Shown in pieces: positions 8,374-16,886 of a stretch of 64,000 bases of DNA. Numbering within the stretch: position 1 is the stretch's first letter; each line of letters opens with the position of its first letter. Source of the DNA: Bradyrhizobium erythrophlei (lineage in GTDB: Bacteria; Pseudomonadota; Alphaproteobacteria; Rhizobiales; Xanthobacteraceae); NCBI RefSeq assembly GCF_900142985.1, contig NZ_LT670849.1, positions 62,001 to 126,000 of the forward strand, in the 5' to 3' direction. Position numbers and translations under genes: made by a program. The notes beneath the pieces were generated by a model. That model was not told the origin of the DNA, did no database searches, and worked only from the letters and a program-made list of their open reading frames with translations.

Positions 8374-8375
8374 AT

Positions 8376-8702
8376 TCGGTCAAGTCAACGAATATCTGCC
8401 GCGTTCGACAGATAGCTGGTTTGCATCGCGGGATAAGACCGGCACGGCCACTCGCGGCCCGCCTCTCCCCGGCGCAGCACCTCGTTGATTGGTAAATCAA
8501 ATATGAACGCGCTGCCCTGCCCGGCGGTTGGCGGCCGTTTGATTTTCACCTTTTGCCGGAGGAACGCGCGCCGAAAAGAGTTCCAACATGGATATGCACC
8601 GAAACGCCGCTTTTTTGCCTAAGGCGATTTAACCGTTTGTGCAGCGACAGCCCTCATAGTGTCGTCCAGGACGCAATTGGTGACAGGTCGGGTTCAGTAA
8701 TC
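8376..8702. other. Intergenic region between tetR and the HerA-like gene
   Basis: Divergent promoter region of 327 bases. It holds a short palindrome TTGATTGGTAAATCAA (8485-8500). Two very short frames are also present: a 39-codon frame from ATG 8502 and a 14-codon frame from ATG 8588. Neither looks coding. The frame of the HerA gene is open back to 8553, but that extension has no HerA-like sequence. Confidence 0.4.
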
Positions 8703-10448
8703 GTGACATCGTTTGGACGCGTGATTTTGGTGCGCGGCTCGCTTGCGCGGGTCGGCCTGCTGGGCAACGGCAAGGTGGGCCCGTCCGAAGTGCGGGCAAC
8801 GGTCGGCCGGTTCATCAGCATACGCTGCGCGAGCTCGGTCATCGTTGCGATGATCACCGAGGTGTCGTGCGAAGACCTGCCAAAATCAGACAACTACATC
8901 GCCAGCGCCTCGGTCGACCTGCTCGGCGAGATCCATGGAGCCGGAGACAGCCAGAAATTCCGGCGCGGCGTCACCAATTACCCATCGATCGGAGATTCCG
9001 TCGAACTGATCAACAGCCAGGAACTGCGGACGATCTACGCGCCCAGCGGTTCGGATCAGATCAATATCGGCACACTCCAGCAGGATTCCTCGGTCATCGC
9101 CTATGTCGATATCGAGGAAATGCTGTCCAAGCATTTTGCGGTTCTGGGGTCGACCGGTGTCGGTAAATCGACCGGCGTATCGCTGCTGTTGAACGAGATT
9201 CTCAAATCGCGGCCCACCTTGCGGGTTTTCCTGCTCGACGTTCACAACGAATACGGGCGCTGCTTCGGCGACCGCGCGCTGGTCCTCAATCCGCGCAACC
9301 TGAAGCTTCCGTTCTGGCTGTTCAACTTCGAGGAAATCGTCGACGTGCTGTTCGCCGGCCGCCCCGGCGTGCCTGAGGAACTTGATATTCTCGCCGAGGT
9401 CATTCCGGTCGCGAAATCGATCTACACGCAGTATCAGAACTCGGACCGGGTGGGCCTGAAGCGCGGCGATCCCAAATCGGTCGGCTATACGCTCGACACG
9501 CCGGTGCCTTATCGCCTGGTCGACCTGATCTCGCTGATCGACGAGCGCATGGGCAAGCTCGAGAACCGTTCTTCGCGCATCATCTATCACAAGCTGATCT
9601 CGCGCATCGAGACGGTGCGCAACGATCCGCGTTATGCCTTCATGTTCGACAACGCCAATGTCGGCGGCGACACGATGTCTGAGGTGATCAGCCATCTGTT
9701 CCGCCTGCCTTCTCAAGGCCGGCCGATGACCGTGATGCAGCTCGCCGGCTTCCCGGCGGAAGTCATCGACTCCGTGGTGTCGGTGCTGTGCCGGATGGCC
9801 TTCGATTTCGGCCTCTGGAGCGACGGCGTCTCGCCGATGCTGTTTGTCTGCGAAGAGGCGCACCGCTACGCCTCCGCCGATCGCAATGTCGGCTTTGGCC
9901 CGACCCGCAAGGCGGTGTCGCGCATCGCCAAGGAAGGCCGCAAATACGGCGTCTATCTCGGTCTCATCACGCAGCGTCCCGCCGAGCTCGATGCCACCAT
10001 CATCTCCCAGTGCAACACCCTGTTCACGATGCGTCTTGCCAACGAGCGCGACCAGGCGCTGCTGCGTTCGGCGGTTTCGGACGCCGCCGCGAACCTGTTG
10101 TCCTTTGTTCCCTCGCTCGGAACGCGCGAAGTGCTTGCTTTCGGCGAAGGCGTGGCGCTGCCGACCCGCTTGCGGTTCAAGGAGGTTCCGGTGCACCAGC
10201 TACCGCGCGGCGAAGCCACGATATCGACGGTGCCGTCGGCCACTTCCGGTCATGACATGCACTTCGTCAGCGCGGTGCTGGAACGCTGGCGCGGCGCCAC
10301 GTCCAACCGCGACGCGGCTCCCAACGATCCCGGCTTCAGCGATCGCCCGGTGTCGCGAACGATGGGCCCGGCGGAAGCGCCGATGCTGCAACCCTCCATG
10401 GGGCTCGATCCCGACCGCTTCTCGCTCCTGAAGAAGCCGCTGCGCTAG
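8703..10448 (+). CDS. HerA-like ATPase (DUF87), hexameric DNA translocase
   Basis: A 581-residue HerA/FtsK-superfamily ATPase. It opens with a HAS-barrel-type strand pattern (FGRVILVRGSLARVGLL). Then come Walker A GSTGVGKST (about 149-157), Walker B LFVCEEAHRY and a sensor region GVYLGLITQRPAELD. Such proteins form hexameric rings that move double-stranded DNA. In archaea HerA works with the nuclease NurA; no nuclease gene is adjacent here. GTG at 8703 is chosen because homologous sequence begins there, although its ribosome binding site is weak; the frame extends to 8553 with implausible sequence. Confidence 0.8.
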   Translation: MTSFGRVILVRGSLARVGLLGNGKVGPSEVRATVGRFISIRCASSVIVAMITEVSCEDLPKSDNYIASASVDLLGEIHGAGDSQKFRRGVTNYPSIGDSVELINSQELRTIYAPSGSDQINIGTLQQDSSVIAYVDIEEMLSKHFAVLGSTGVGKSTGVSLLLNEILKSRPTLRVFLLDVHNEYGRCFGDRALVLNPRNLKLPFWLFNFEEIVDVLFAGRPGVPEELDILAEVIPVAKSIYTQYQNSDRVGLKRGDPKSVGYTLDTPVPYRLVDLISLIDERMGKLENRSSRIIYHKLISRIETVRNDPRYAFMFDNANVGGDTMSEVISHLFRLPSQGRPMTVMQLAGFPAEVIDSVVSVLCRMAFDFGLWSDGVSPMLFVCEEAHRYASADRNVGFGPTRKAVSRIAKEGRKYGVYLGLITQRPAELDATIISQCNTLFTMRLANERDQALLRSAVSDAAANLLSFVPSLGTREVLAFGEGVALPTRLRFKEVPVHQLPRGEATISTVPSATSGHDMHFVSAVLERWRGATSNRDAAPNDPGFSDRPVSRTMGPAEAPMLQPSMGLDPDRFSLLKKPLR

Positions 10449-10547
10449 ATCATCTTCAGCGCCGAACGTGAAGCCGCACGGCTTTGCGCCATCGTGGCCA
10501 AATGACTATGCTCATGCGAAGCTATCCCGTCTAACGGACGCCTCGCC

Positions 10548-11129
10548 ATGACAGAGCCGAAAGCCTCGCGATTCCCGGTTCCTCCCGTCAACAGCCTGCC
10601 GGAGGATATCCGTACGCGCCTGCTCGCGGTGCAAGAGAAGTCCGGGTTCATTCCGAACGTTTTCCTGACGCTCGCCTTTCGGCCCGATGAGTTTCGCGCC
10701 TTCTTTGCCTATCACGACGCCCTGATGGAAAAGGACGGCGGCCTGACCAAGGCCGAGCGTGAGATGATCGTGGTCGCAACGTCGAGCGCCAACCAGTGCC
10801 AGTATTGCGTGATCGCCCATGGCGCCATTTTGCGAATTCGCGCCAAAAACCCGCTGCTCGCCGACCAGGTCTCGGTCAACTACCGCAAGGCCGACATCAC
10901 GCCGCGCCAGCTCGCCATGCTCGACTTCGCCATGAAGGTGAGCCAGGAAGCGCAGCTCGTGTCAGAGGCGGATTTTGCCGCGCTTTCGCAGCACGGGTTC
11001 AGCCAGGACGATATCTGGGACATCGCCGCGATCTCGGCGTTCTTCGCGCTGTCGAACCGGATGGCCAACGTCACCGCCATGCGGCCCAACGACGAGTTCT
11101 ACCTCATGGGTCGGTTGCCGAAAGCGTAG
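10548..11129 (+). CDS. AhpD-like peroxidase-related protein
   Basis: A 193-residue carboxymuconolactone decarboxylase/AhpD-fold protein. The redox motif QCQYCVIAHGAILR (CxxC with a His three residues on) matches the uncharacterised peroxidase-related subgroup. Such proteins reduce peroxides through the Cys pair with a partner reductant. It lies about 100 bases after the HerA-like gene on the same strand. The physiological substrate is not known. Confidence 0.8.
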   Translation: MTEPKASRFPVPPVNSLPEDIRTRLLAVQEKSGFIPNVFLTLAFRPDEFRAFFAYHDALMEKDGGLTKAEREMIVVATSSANQCQYCVIAHGAILRIRAKNPLLADQVSVNYRKADITPRQLAMLDFAMKVSQEAQLVSEADFAALSQHGFSQDDIWDIAAISAFFALSNRMANVTAMRPNDEFYLMGRLPKA

Positions 11130-11140
11130 AAGCAACACTG

Positions 11141-11764
11141 CTAGGCGTCAGGCGCTGGTCCGCACCAACCGGGCAAATAGGTCGCGTCCTGGCTTTTGGC
11201 CAGCGCCAAGCTCTTTTCCATCGCCTTTGCAAAATTCTCTTCGACGACCTTGGTCGAGATTCTTCGTCGCAGGAAATCGGCCCACAAAAATTCGCTGAAA
11301 GGCGTCGTATCCTTGGCGAACCCACCGGAGCGCCGCAACTCGCCGGCAAGGCTGCGGAACGGATCGTCCTTGAGTTCGGTGATCGCCTTCGGGATGTCCT
11401 TGAAATGCCGGCGCTCGCCCTTCGTGTCGTAGGGGTAGACCCAGCGCTTGTTGTCCATCACGCCCCAGAAGGCGTCCTTTTCGACCATGCTGAGATCGCC
11501 GATCACGGTGACCAGAATATCCGTGATGCCTTCTTCGTGAAGTGCGCGCGCCAGATGATGATGATCGACCACGTAGTATCGCTTGTCCGGCCCCTTCACG
11601 ACCGGGATCATGTGCTTGCCGAGCGCTTCAGACTGCTTTTTCTTTTTCTGCTCCCGAAAGCGTTTGCGCTTTTCCTTCACTTCGCGCATCCCGACGGTCA
11701 TCTGGGTCGGGCGAAGCGCCAGTATGGGAATCGGGTGAATCATCGGTTCGCGGACGTTCGACAT
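11141..11764 (-). CDS. ParB-like nuclease-domain protein (ParBc_2 type)
   Basis: A 207-residue soluble protein with a ParB/sulfiredoxin-like N-terminal region: IPILALRPTQMTVGMREV, a Lys-rich stretch (RKRFREQKKKKQSEALG), then YYVVDHHHLARALHEEG with a conserved His cluster. It resembles the ParBc_2 group, which is distinct from chromosome-partition ParB; its function is not established. The ATG at 11764 is preceded by GGGAG. It converges on the AhpD-like gene with an 11-base gap. Confidence 0.75.
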   Translation of the reverse strand: MSNVREPMIHPIPILALRPTQMTVGMREVKEKRKRFREQKKKKQSEALGKHMIPVVKGPDKRYYVVDHHHLARALHEEGITDILVTVIGDLSMVEKDAFWGVMDNKRWVYPYDTKGERRHFKDIPKAITELKDDPFRSLAGELRRSGGFAKDTTPFSEFLWADFLRRRISTKVVEENFAKAMEKSLALAKSQDATYLPGWCGPAPDA

Positions 11765-11976
11765 GACTAGACAACTCCCTGCCGGATTGTGAAATATGCC
11801 GTTGTTGTTCCTTCGATTATGGCATGATGACACCAACGATCAATGACCTTTGACCGCACGCAGAACGCGTACGGCCCCAAAGGCTGCGAAATGGCCGCTA
11901 TTCGCGGGCCGCACGCAACAATCGTCGAGAGCTTGCAGGCCGCCCGCCGCACCGCTTGTCGAGAGACCCTGAAGAG

Positions 11977-12870
11977 ATGATGAGCAGCCTGAGGGATCGG
12001 ATGTCGAGGTCGTCGCGCGTCACCACAATCCGGTTCGGCGACCGGGAAATCATTGCCGACGGCCTTCGCCTCAATTTCTGGGCCGATATCAGCCACCGCT
12101 GCATGACGGCTTCCTGGCCGGCCTTCATCGCCGGCGCAGCGCTCGTGTTCGTCGTCTTCAACACGATCTTCGGTTTCCTCTATTGGCTTGGAGACAACCC
12201 GGTCTCGAACATCACGCATAGCGATTACATCGATTATCTGTATTTCAGCATCGAGACGCTTTCGACCGCCGGTTACGGCGACATGCATCCGCAAACCCAC
12301 TACGGGCACTTCATCGCTACCGTCGAATTGTTCACGGGCATCTTCTCGATGTCGGTCATGACCGGCCTCGTCTTCGCGCGGTTTTCGCGGCCGCGCGCCC
12401 GGCTCTTGTTTGCCAACAATCCCGTCATTTCGACTTACGAAGGCAAGCCGACGCTGATGGTTCGTCTCGCCAACGAACGCCACAACTTCATCGGCAACGC
12501 CACGGCGCGGCTCTGGGTCCTCAGGAATGTCGTGAGCGCCGAAGGACAATCTGTGCGCCGCTTCGACGAACTGTTGCTGGTGAAGAACGAGCATCCCGCG
12601 CTCGCATTGACCTGGACGCTCTATCACGTCCTCGACGACAGAAGCCCGCTTCACAACATGAGCGCCGACGACATGAAAGCGGCGAGCGTGGGGCTGATGG
12701 TCGTGGTGTCCGGTCTTGACGTTGTTGCGGCGCAAACCATCCACGCCCGCAAAACCTACGATCATACCGACATCCGGTTCGGCCAGCGCTATGTCGATAT
12801 CCTCGAAACCTTCGACAACAGCCGGGTTCGAATCGACTACGGCAAGTTCCACGACACGGAAGCCGGATGA
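11977..12870 (+). CDS. KirBac-type inward-rectifier potassium channel
   Basis: A 297-residue channel. Two transmembrane helices (about 47-70 and 105-125) flank a pore loop with selectivity filter TAGYGD at 97-102. The C-terminal half is the Ig-like cytoplasmic domain of Kir channels, with RLANERHNFIGNATARLWVL and LTWTLYHVLDDRSPL. It should pass K+ across the inner membrane. ATG codons at 11977 and 11980 are both possible; a TTG at 11956 is also in frame. No regulator is adjacent. Confidence 0.88.
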   Translation: MMSSLRDRMSRSSRVTTIRFGDREIIADGLRLNFWADISHRCMTASWPAFIAGAALVFVVFNTIFGFLYWLGDNPVSNITHSDYIDYLYFSIETLSTAGYGDMHPQTHYGHFIATVELFTGIFSMSVMTGLVFARFSRPRARLLFANNPVISTYEGKPTLMVRLANERHNFIGNATARLWVLRNVVSAEGQSVRRFDELLLVKNEHPALALTWTLYHVLDDRSPLHNMSADDMKAASVGLMVVVSGLDVVAAQTIHARKTYDHTDIRFGQRYVDILETFDNSRVRIDYGKFHDTEAG

Positions 12871-12957
12871 TTTCCGACGATCTGCTATCCTTATTTTTAC
12901 TTCGAGCTACCACGCCGGCGTGCTAGGAAGAGCGCAGTTGCCCCGGAGCTGGCATCC

Positions 12958-13302
12958 GTGAGACCCCAGCGACCCATCGTATCGACCGCGCAGGAAGACG
13001 AGCACCGCGTGCTCCAATTTCGGCCGCGCCCCGGGTCACCTCTTGCCCAGCGCAGCAACCAGCCTCCACTCGCTCGTCGTCTCGAGGTTGCCAACGATCT
13101 GTCGCGCTATGAACGCATCCCGGAAGAGGCCGACAATTATCGGCAGCGGATGCTGGCCAATGTCGCCGCTTTCGCCTTCACGGTGGCCCTGCTCGCCATC
13201 GGCATATGGCTGACGATGAGCATCGCCCAGCTCCGCAGAACCCAGGATTGTGTGCTGATGGGACGCCACGACTGCGTCCAGATCGTCGTACCTCACAACT
13301 AG
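12958..13302 (+). CDS. Small hypothetical single-pass membrane protein
   Basis: A 114-residue protein starting at GTG 12958, with GGAG nine bases upstream. The N-terminal 65 residues are polar and basic. They are followed by one transmembrane helix (AAFAFTVALLAIGIWLTMSI) and a short tail with two Cys (DCVLMGRHDC). I recall similar short proteins in Bradyrhizobium; function unknown. Confidence 0.6.
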   Translation: MRPQRPIVSTAQEDEHRVLQFRPRPGSPLAQRSNQPPLARRLEVANDLSRYERIPEEADNYRQRMLANVAAFAFTVALLAIGIWLTMSIAQLRRTQDCVLMGRHDCVQIVVPHN

Positions 13303-13528
13303 CGGCGTTTCGGCGGCCCGAACGCCCCTCCTGTCAGCAATATCCGGCAAAACAGCGGCTTTGACCTTGGAATCGGCCGCCACAACCACCAGCTCCCTCC
13401 ATTGAACTCGCCGCTCCGCTCCGATATACGGGCTTTCGACTTCGGGTGGTGGATGCGGCCCGATCGGCCGAGCGCTCGTCACCCCCACGCTCCGTGGGAT
13501 TTACCTTCAAAATATCAAAGGCTTAGTG

Positions 13529-13816
13529 ATGTCTTCTACATTCGATCAGGTGGCAACGATTATCGCTGAAACCTGCGACATACCGCGTGACACGATCACG
13601 CCGGAGAGCCACGCGATCGACGATCTCGGAATCGACAGCCTCGACTTCCTCGACATCGCCTTTGCGATCGACAAGGCGTTCGGAATCAAGCTGCCGCTGG
13701 AAAAGTGGACCCAGGAGGTCAACGACGGCAAGGCGACCACCGAGCAGTACTTCGTCCTGAAAAACCTCAGCGCCCGGATCGACGAACTGGTCGCGGCCAA
13801 GGGCGCAAGCGCATAA
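13529..13816 (+). CDS. acpXL: Acyl carrier protein AcpXL for very-long-chain fatty acids
   Basis: A 95-residue acyl carrier protein. The phosphopantetheine site is Ser37 in [13 protein letters not shown]. Length and the C-terminal pattern ([22 protein letters not shown]) match rhizobial AcpXL rather than the 78-residue housekeeping AcpP. It carries the growing 27-hydroxy-C28 type acyl chain later placed on lipid A. It begins the + strand operon with fabZ-like, two ketosynthase and lpxXL genes. A GTG directly upstream at 13526 is in frame; the ATG is preferred. Confidence 0.92.
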   Translation: MSSTFDQVATIIAETCDIPRDTITPESHAIDDLGIDSLDFLDIAFAIDKAFGIKLPLEKWTQEVNDGKATTEQYFVLKNLSARIDELVAAKGASA

Positions 13817-13885
13817 GCGTGGCAGCCCAAAAAGTCCGCATCATTTTTGCCGCGAACTTCGGAATCGGGACACTAGTCGCGCGAC

Positions 13886-14356
13886 ATGCAGCTTGAATAT
13901 TTTCACCTGATCGACCGCATCGTCGACCTCGACATCGGCGGGAAGAAGATTGTCGTCGAAGCGCAGGTTCCGAAAGAAAGCACGATCTTCGAGGGGCACT
14001 TCCCCGGTTATCCCTTGATGCCGGGCGTGCTGCTGATCGAATCGATGGCGCAGGCCTCGGGCTGGCTCCTGCTCGGCGTGCTCAAGTTCGAACGCATGCC
14101 GATCCTTGCCGCGGTCAAGGAAGCCAAGGTGCGCGGCTCGGTTTTTCCGGGCGACCTGATTTCCGTCGAGGCTGCCCTCACCCATGAAGGCTCGGGCTAT
14201 GCCGTGACGGAAGCAAAGATCCGCGTCGGCGGCAAACTCCGCGCCAACTCGGCGCTCACCTTCACGCTGATCCCCTTCCCCAATGCGGATATGCGCGGAT
14301 ACATGAACTCGGTAGCCGAGCGGGTCGGATTTCCGCAGCAGGTCATCACCCCATGA
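13886..14356 (+). CDS. fabZXL: 3-hydroxyacyl-ACP dehydratase, FabZ-like, VLCFA operon
   Basis: A 156-residue hot-dog-fold dehydratase. The catalytic His lies in FEGHFPGYPLMPGVLLIESM, with the catalytic Glu in the same helix. It would dehydrate 3-hydroxyacyl-AcpXL during chain elongation. Its last four bases overlap the next gene (ATGA), giving translational coupling. It lies 69 bases after acpXL, which matches gene order in rhizobial acpXL operons. Confidence 0.88.
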   Translation: MQLEYFHLIDRIVDLDIGGKKIVVEAQVPKESTIFEGHFPGYPLMPGVLLIESMAQASGWLLLGVLKFERMPILAAVKEAKVRGSVFPGDLISVEAALTHEGSGYAVTEAKIRVGGKLRANSALTFTLIPFPNADMRGYMNSVAERVGFPQQVITP

Positions 14357-15549
14357 CCGAAAAAAAACCTGCAACCGAGGTCTGGATCACCGGCATTGGG
14401 CTAGCGACCTCGCTCGGCGAGGGTCTGGACGCCCACTGGGACGCCCTCAATCAGCGCCGCATCAACGTTGATGAAAAAGGCTTCGCGCCCTGCGTCGTGC
14501 ATCCCCTGGCGCCGCTGGTCTTCGACGCCCAGATTCCGAAGAAAGGCGATCAGCGCCAGATGGAAGCCTGGCAGCGGATCGGCACTTACGCCGCGGGACT
14601 GGCGCTGGAATCCGCGGGCGTCAAAGGCAACGCCGAAATTCTCGCACGGATGGACATGATCGTTGCCGCCGGTGGCGGCGAGCGCGACCTCGCGGTCGAT
14701 TCGAACATCCTGAGCCTGGAAGCAAAGGGCAATTCGGCGCCCGGCTTTCTCAACGAACGGCTGATGAGCGATCTGCGCCCCACGCTCTTCCTGGCGCAAC
14801 TCTCCAACCTGCTTGCCGGCAATATCGCCATCGTGCATGGCGTCACCGGCTCGTCCCGCACCTTCATGGGCGAGGAAGCATCCGGCGTCGACGCCGTGCG
14901 GATTGCGCTTGCCCGGATTGCCGCCGGCCAAAGCGACATCGCGCTGATCGGCGGTTCGCAAAATGGCGAACGCAAGGATCTCCTGGTTCTCTATGAATTC
15001 GGCGAATTCAATCTCAAGGAAAAGTTCGCGCCGGTCTGGGAACGTGGCGCGCCAGGCGGCTTTGCGCTCGGATCAGGCGGCGCGTTTCTCGTCATCGAGT
15101 CGAAGGCGCATGCAGAAGCGCGCGGCGCCAAGCCGTTTGCGCGCCTTGCCAACGTCGTTGCGGACCAGTCGCATCGCAAGCAGGCCGGCGACGTGACCTC
15201 GACGCTTGAAAAGCTTTGGACCCAACTTGGCAAGATCGGCGACAAGGCCGCCGTCATCACCGGCGCGACCGGTGTCGAACCCGCGACGTCGGAAGAACTC
15301 GCCTTCCTGAAGGCGCATGGGGGACTTCCGGTGCGCGCGAGCGGAACGGTGTTCGGCCATACCATGGAAGCGCAGTTTCCGTTGGGACTGGCGCTCGCGG
15401 CTTTGTCGCTGTCGCGGGGCGCCTTGTTTCCGTCCGCGGGCGCTCCTTCTGTCGAGGTTGAAATGTCGGCAAGACCGTCCCAGATTGTCGTGATCGGGAC
15501 AGGTCACTGGCGCGGCGAAGGCATGGCGCTGGTCGAAGCGATCAAGTAA
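14353..15549 (+). CDS. fabF2XL: Ketosynthase-like protein lacking the catalytic Cys (FabF2XL)
   Basis: A 398-residue thiolase-fold protein of the FabF family. At the position of the nucleophilic Cys it reads VTGSSRTFMG (about 164-173), with Ser in place of Cys. The segment matching NAHGTGT reads ITGATGVEP and lacks the first catalytic His, whereas the second His remains in FGHTMEA. It is therefore probably inactive in condensation and acts as a partner of the following ketosynthase, like a chain-length factor. Its product would still belong to the AcpXL elongation complex. It overlaps fabZ by four bases and ends 14 bases before fabF1XL. Confidence 0.85.
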   Translation: MTEKKPATEVWITGIGLATSLGEGLDAHWDALNQRRINVDEKGFAPCVVHPLAPLVFDAQIPKKGDQRQMEAWQRIGTYAAGLALESAGVKGNAEILARMDMIVAAGGGERDLAVDSNILSLEAKGNSAPGFLNERLMSDLRPTLFLAQLSNLLAGNIAIVHGVTGSSRTFMGEEASGVDAVRIALARIAAGQSDIALIGGSQNGERKDLLVLYEFGEFNLKEKFAPVWERGAPGGFALGSGGAFLVIESKAHAEARGAKPFARLANVVADQSHRKQAGDVTSTLEKLWTQLGKIGDKAAVITGATGVEPATSEELAFLKAHGGLPVRASGTVFGHTMEAQFPLGLALAALSLSRGALFPSAGAPSVEVEMSARPSQIVVIGTGHWRGEGMALVEAIK

Positions 15550-15563
15550 GCACGGGGGAAGCC

Positions 15564-16844
15564 ATGACAGCCACGCACGATAAGTTCGGCCGGCCAATCG
15601 TCGTCGTCACCGGCATGGGGGTTGTCACCTCGGTCGGTGCAGGCAAAGCCGACAACTGGAAGAAGCTCACGGCGGGCGAGTCTGGCATTCGCACCATCAC
15701 CCGCTTTCCGACCGACGGGCTGAAGACGACCATGGCCGGAACCATCGATTTCATCCCGGTCGAGCCGTTTTCGTCGACCGACCTTTCCGAGCGGCTCGGC
15801 GAACTGGTCGCCGAAGAGGCCATCGCCCAGTCCGGCATCGGGGCCAAGGGCGATTTCCCGGGGCCGCTGTTCCTTGCGGTTGCCCCCGTCGAAGTCGAAT
15901 GGCCGCAACGCCAGGAGCTTGGCCGCGCGATCGGCTCGCAGACCGAAATCAATTACGACGCCATGCTGCGCGTCTCCGGCGGCGGCCGTTACACGGCCTA
16001 TCACCGGCGCTTTCTGTTCGGCTCCGTCGCCGATCATCTCGCCGAGGCGTTCGGCACCAAGGGCTCGCCGATCTCGTTGTCCACGGCCTGCGCCTCCGGC
16101 GCGACCGCCATCCAGCTCGGCGTCGAGGCCATCCGCCGCGGCGAGGCCGACGCCGCGCTTTGCGTCGCCACCGATGGTTCGGTCAATCCGGAAGCCCTGG
16201 TGCGCTTTTCGCTGCTGTCGGCGCTCTCGACCCATAATGATCCGCCGCACGCCGCGGCGCGGCCGTTCTCGAAGAACCGCGACGGCTTCGTGATGGCGGA
16301 AGGCGCCGGTGCGCTGGTGCTGGAAAGCCTTGAGGCTGCAAAGGCGCGCGGCGCGAAGATCCTCGGCGTCGTCGCCGGCTGCGGCGAGCTTGCCGACTCG
16401 TTCCATCGCACCCGTTCGAGCCCCGACGGCAAGCCGATCATCGGCTGCGTGCGCAATGCGCTTGCCGATGCCGGCATTGCGGCCGAGCAGATCGATTACA
16501 TCAACGCCCATGGCACCGGGACGCCCGAAAACGACAAGATGGAATATCTGGGCATCTCGTCCGTCTTCGGCGAACGCGCTAAGGAAATCCCGGTGTCGTC
16601 GAACAAATCGATGGTCGGACACACGCTGTCGGCCGCGGGCGCCGTGGAAGCCGTAGTCTCGCTCCTGACACTGGAACATCAAAGAATTCCGCCGACCATC
16701 AACTACGACATTCCGGACCCCGCCATTCCCTTCGATGTCGTCCCCAACAAAGCCCGCGACGCGCGCGTCACGACCGTGATGTCGAATTCCTTCGGCTTCG
16801 GCGGCCAGAACGCCTCGCTGGTTCTGACCCGTGAACCGGTTTAG
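15564..16844 (+). CDS. fabF1XL: 3-oxoacyl-ACP synthase, active subunit (FabF1XL)
   Basis: A 426-residue KAS II-type ketosynthase with the full Cys-His-His triad: Cys176 in SLSTACASGATAI, His in NAHGTGTPENDKME, and His in SNKSMVGHTLSAAGAVE. It condenses malonyl units onto acyl-AcpXL to build the very-long chain. GGGGGAAGCC precedes the ATG. It follows the degenerate paralogue fabF2XL directly, suggesting a heterodimer. Confidence 0.9.
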   Translation: MTATHDKFGRPIVVVTGMGVVTSVGAGKADNWKKLTAGESGIRTITRFPTDGLKTTMAGTIDFIPVEPFSSTDLSERLGELVAEEAIAQSGIGAKGDFPGPLFLAVAPVEVEWPQRQELGRAIGSQTEINYDAMLRVSGGGRYTAYHRRFLFGSVADHLAEAFGTKGSPISLSTACASGATAIQLGVEAIRRGEADAALCVATDGSVNPEALVRFSLLSALSTHNDPPHAAARPFSKNRDGFVMAEGAGALVLESLEAAKARGAKILGVVAGCGELADSFHRTRSSPDGKPIIGCVRNALADAGIAAEQIDYINAHGTGTPENDKMEYLGISSVFGERAKEIPVSSNKSMVGHTLSAAGAVEAVVSLLTLEHQRIPPTINYDIPDPAIPFDVVPNKARDARVTTVMSNSFGFGGQNASLVLTREPV

Positions 16845-16886
16845 CCGGGCGCAAATACGCGTCCCGCTTAATCGTCGTTGATCCCG

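Noticed and set aside
8485..8500. FNR/FixK-like palindrome TTGATT-N4-AATCAA
   Set aside because: The TTGAT and ATCAA half sites are six bases apart rather than four, and no regulated gene starts at a fitting distance.
8886..10196. 436-codon open frame on the minus strand
   Set aside because: It is the shadow of the HerA-like gene; composition is Arg/His/Gln-rich and no domain is visible, while the plus strand has Walker motifs.
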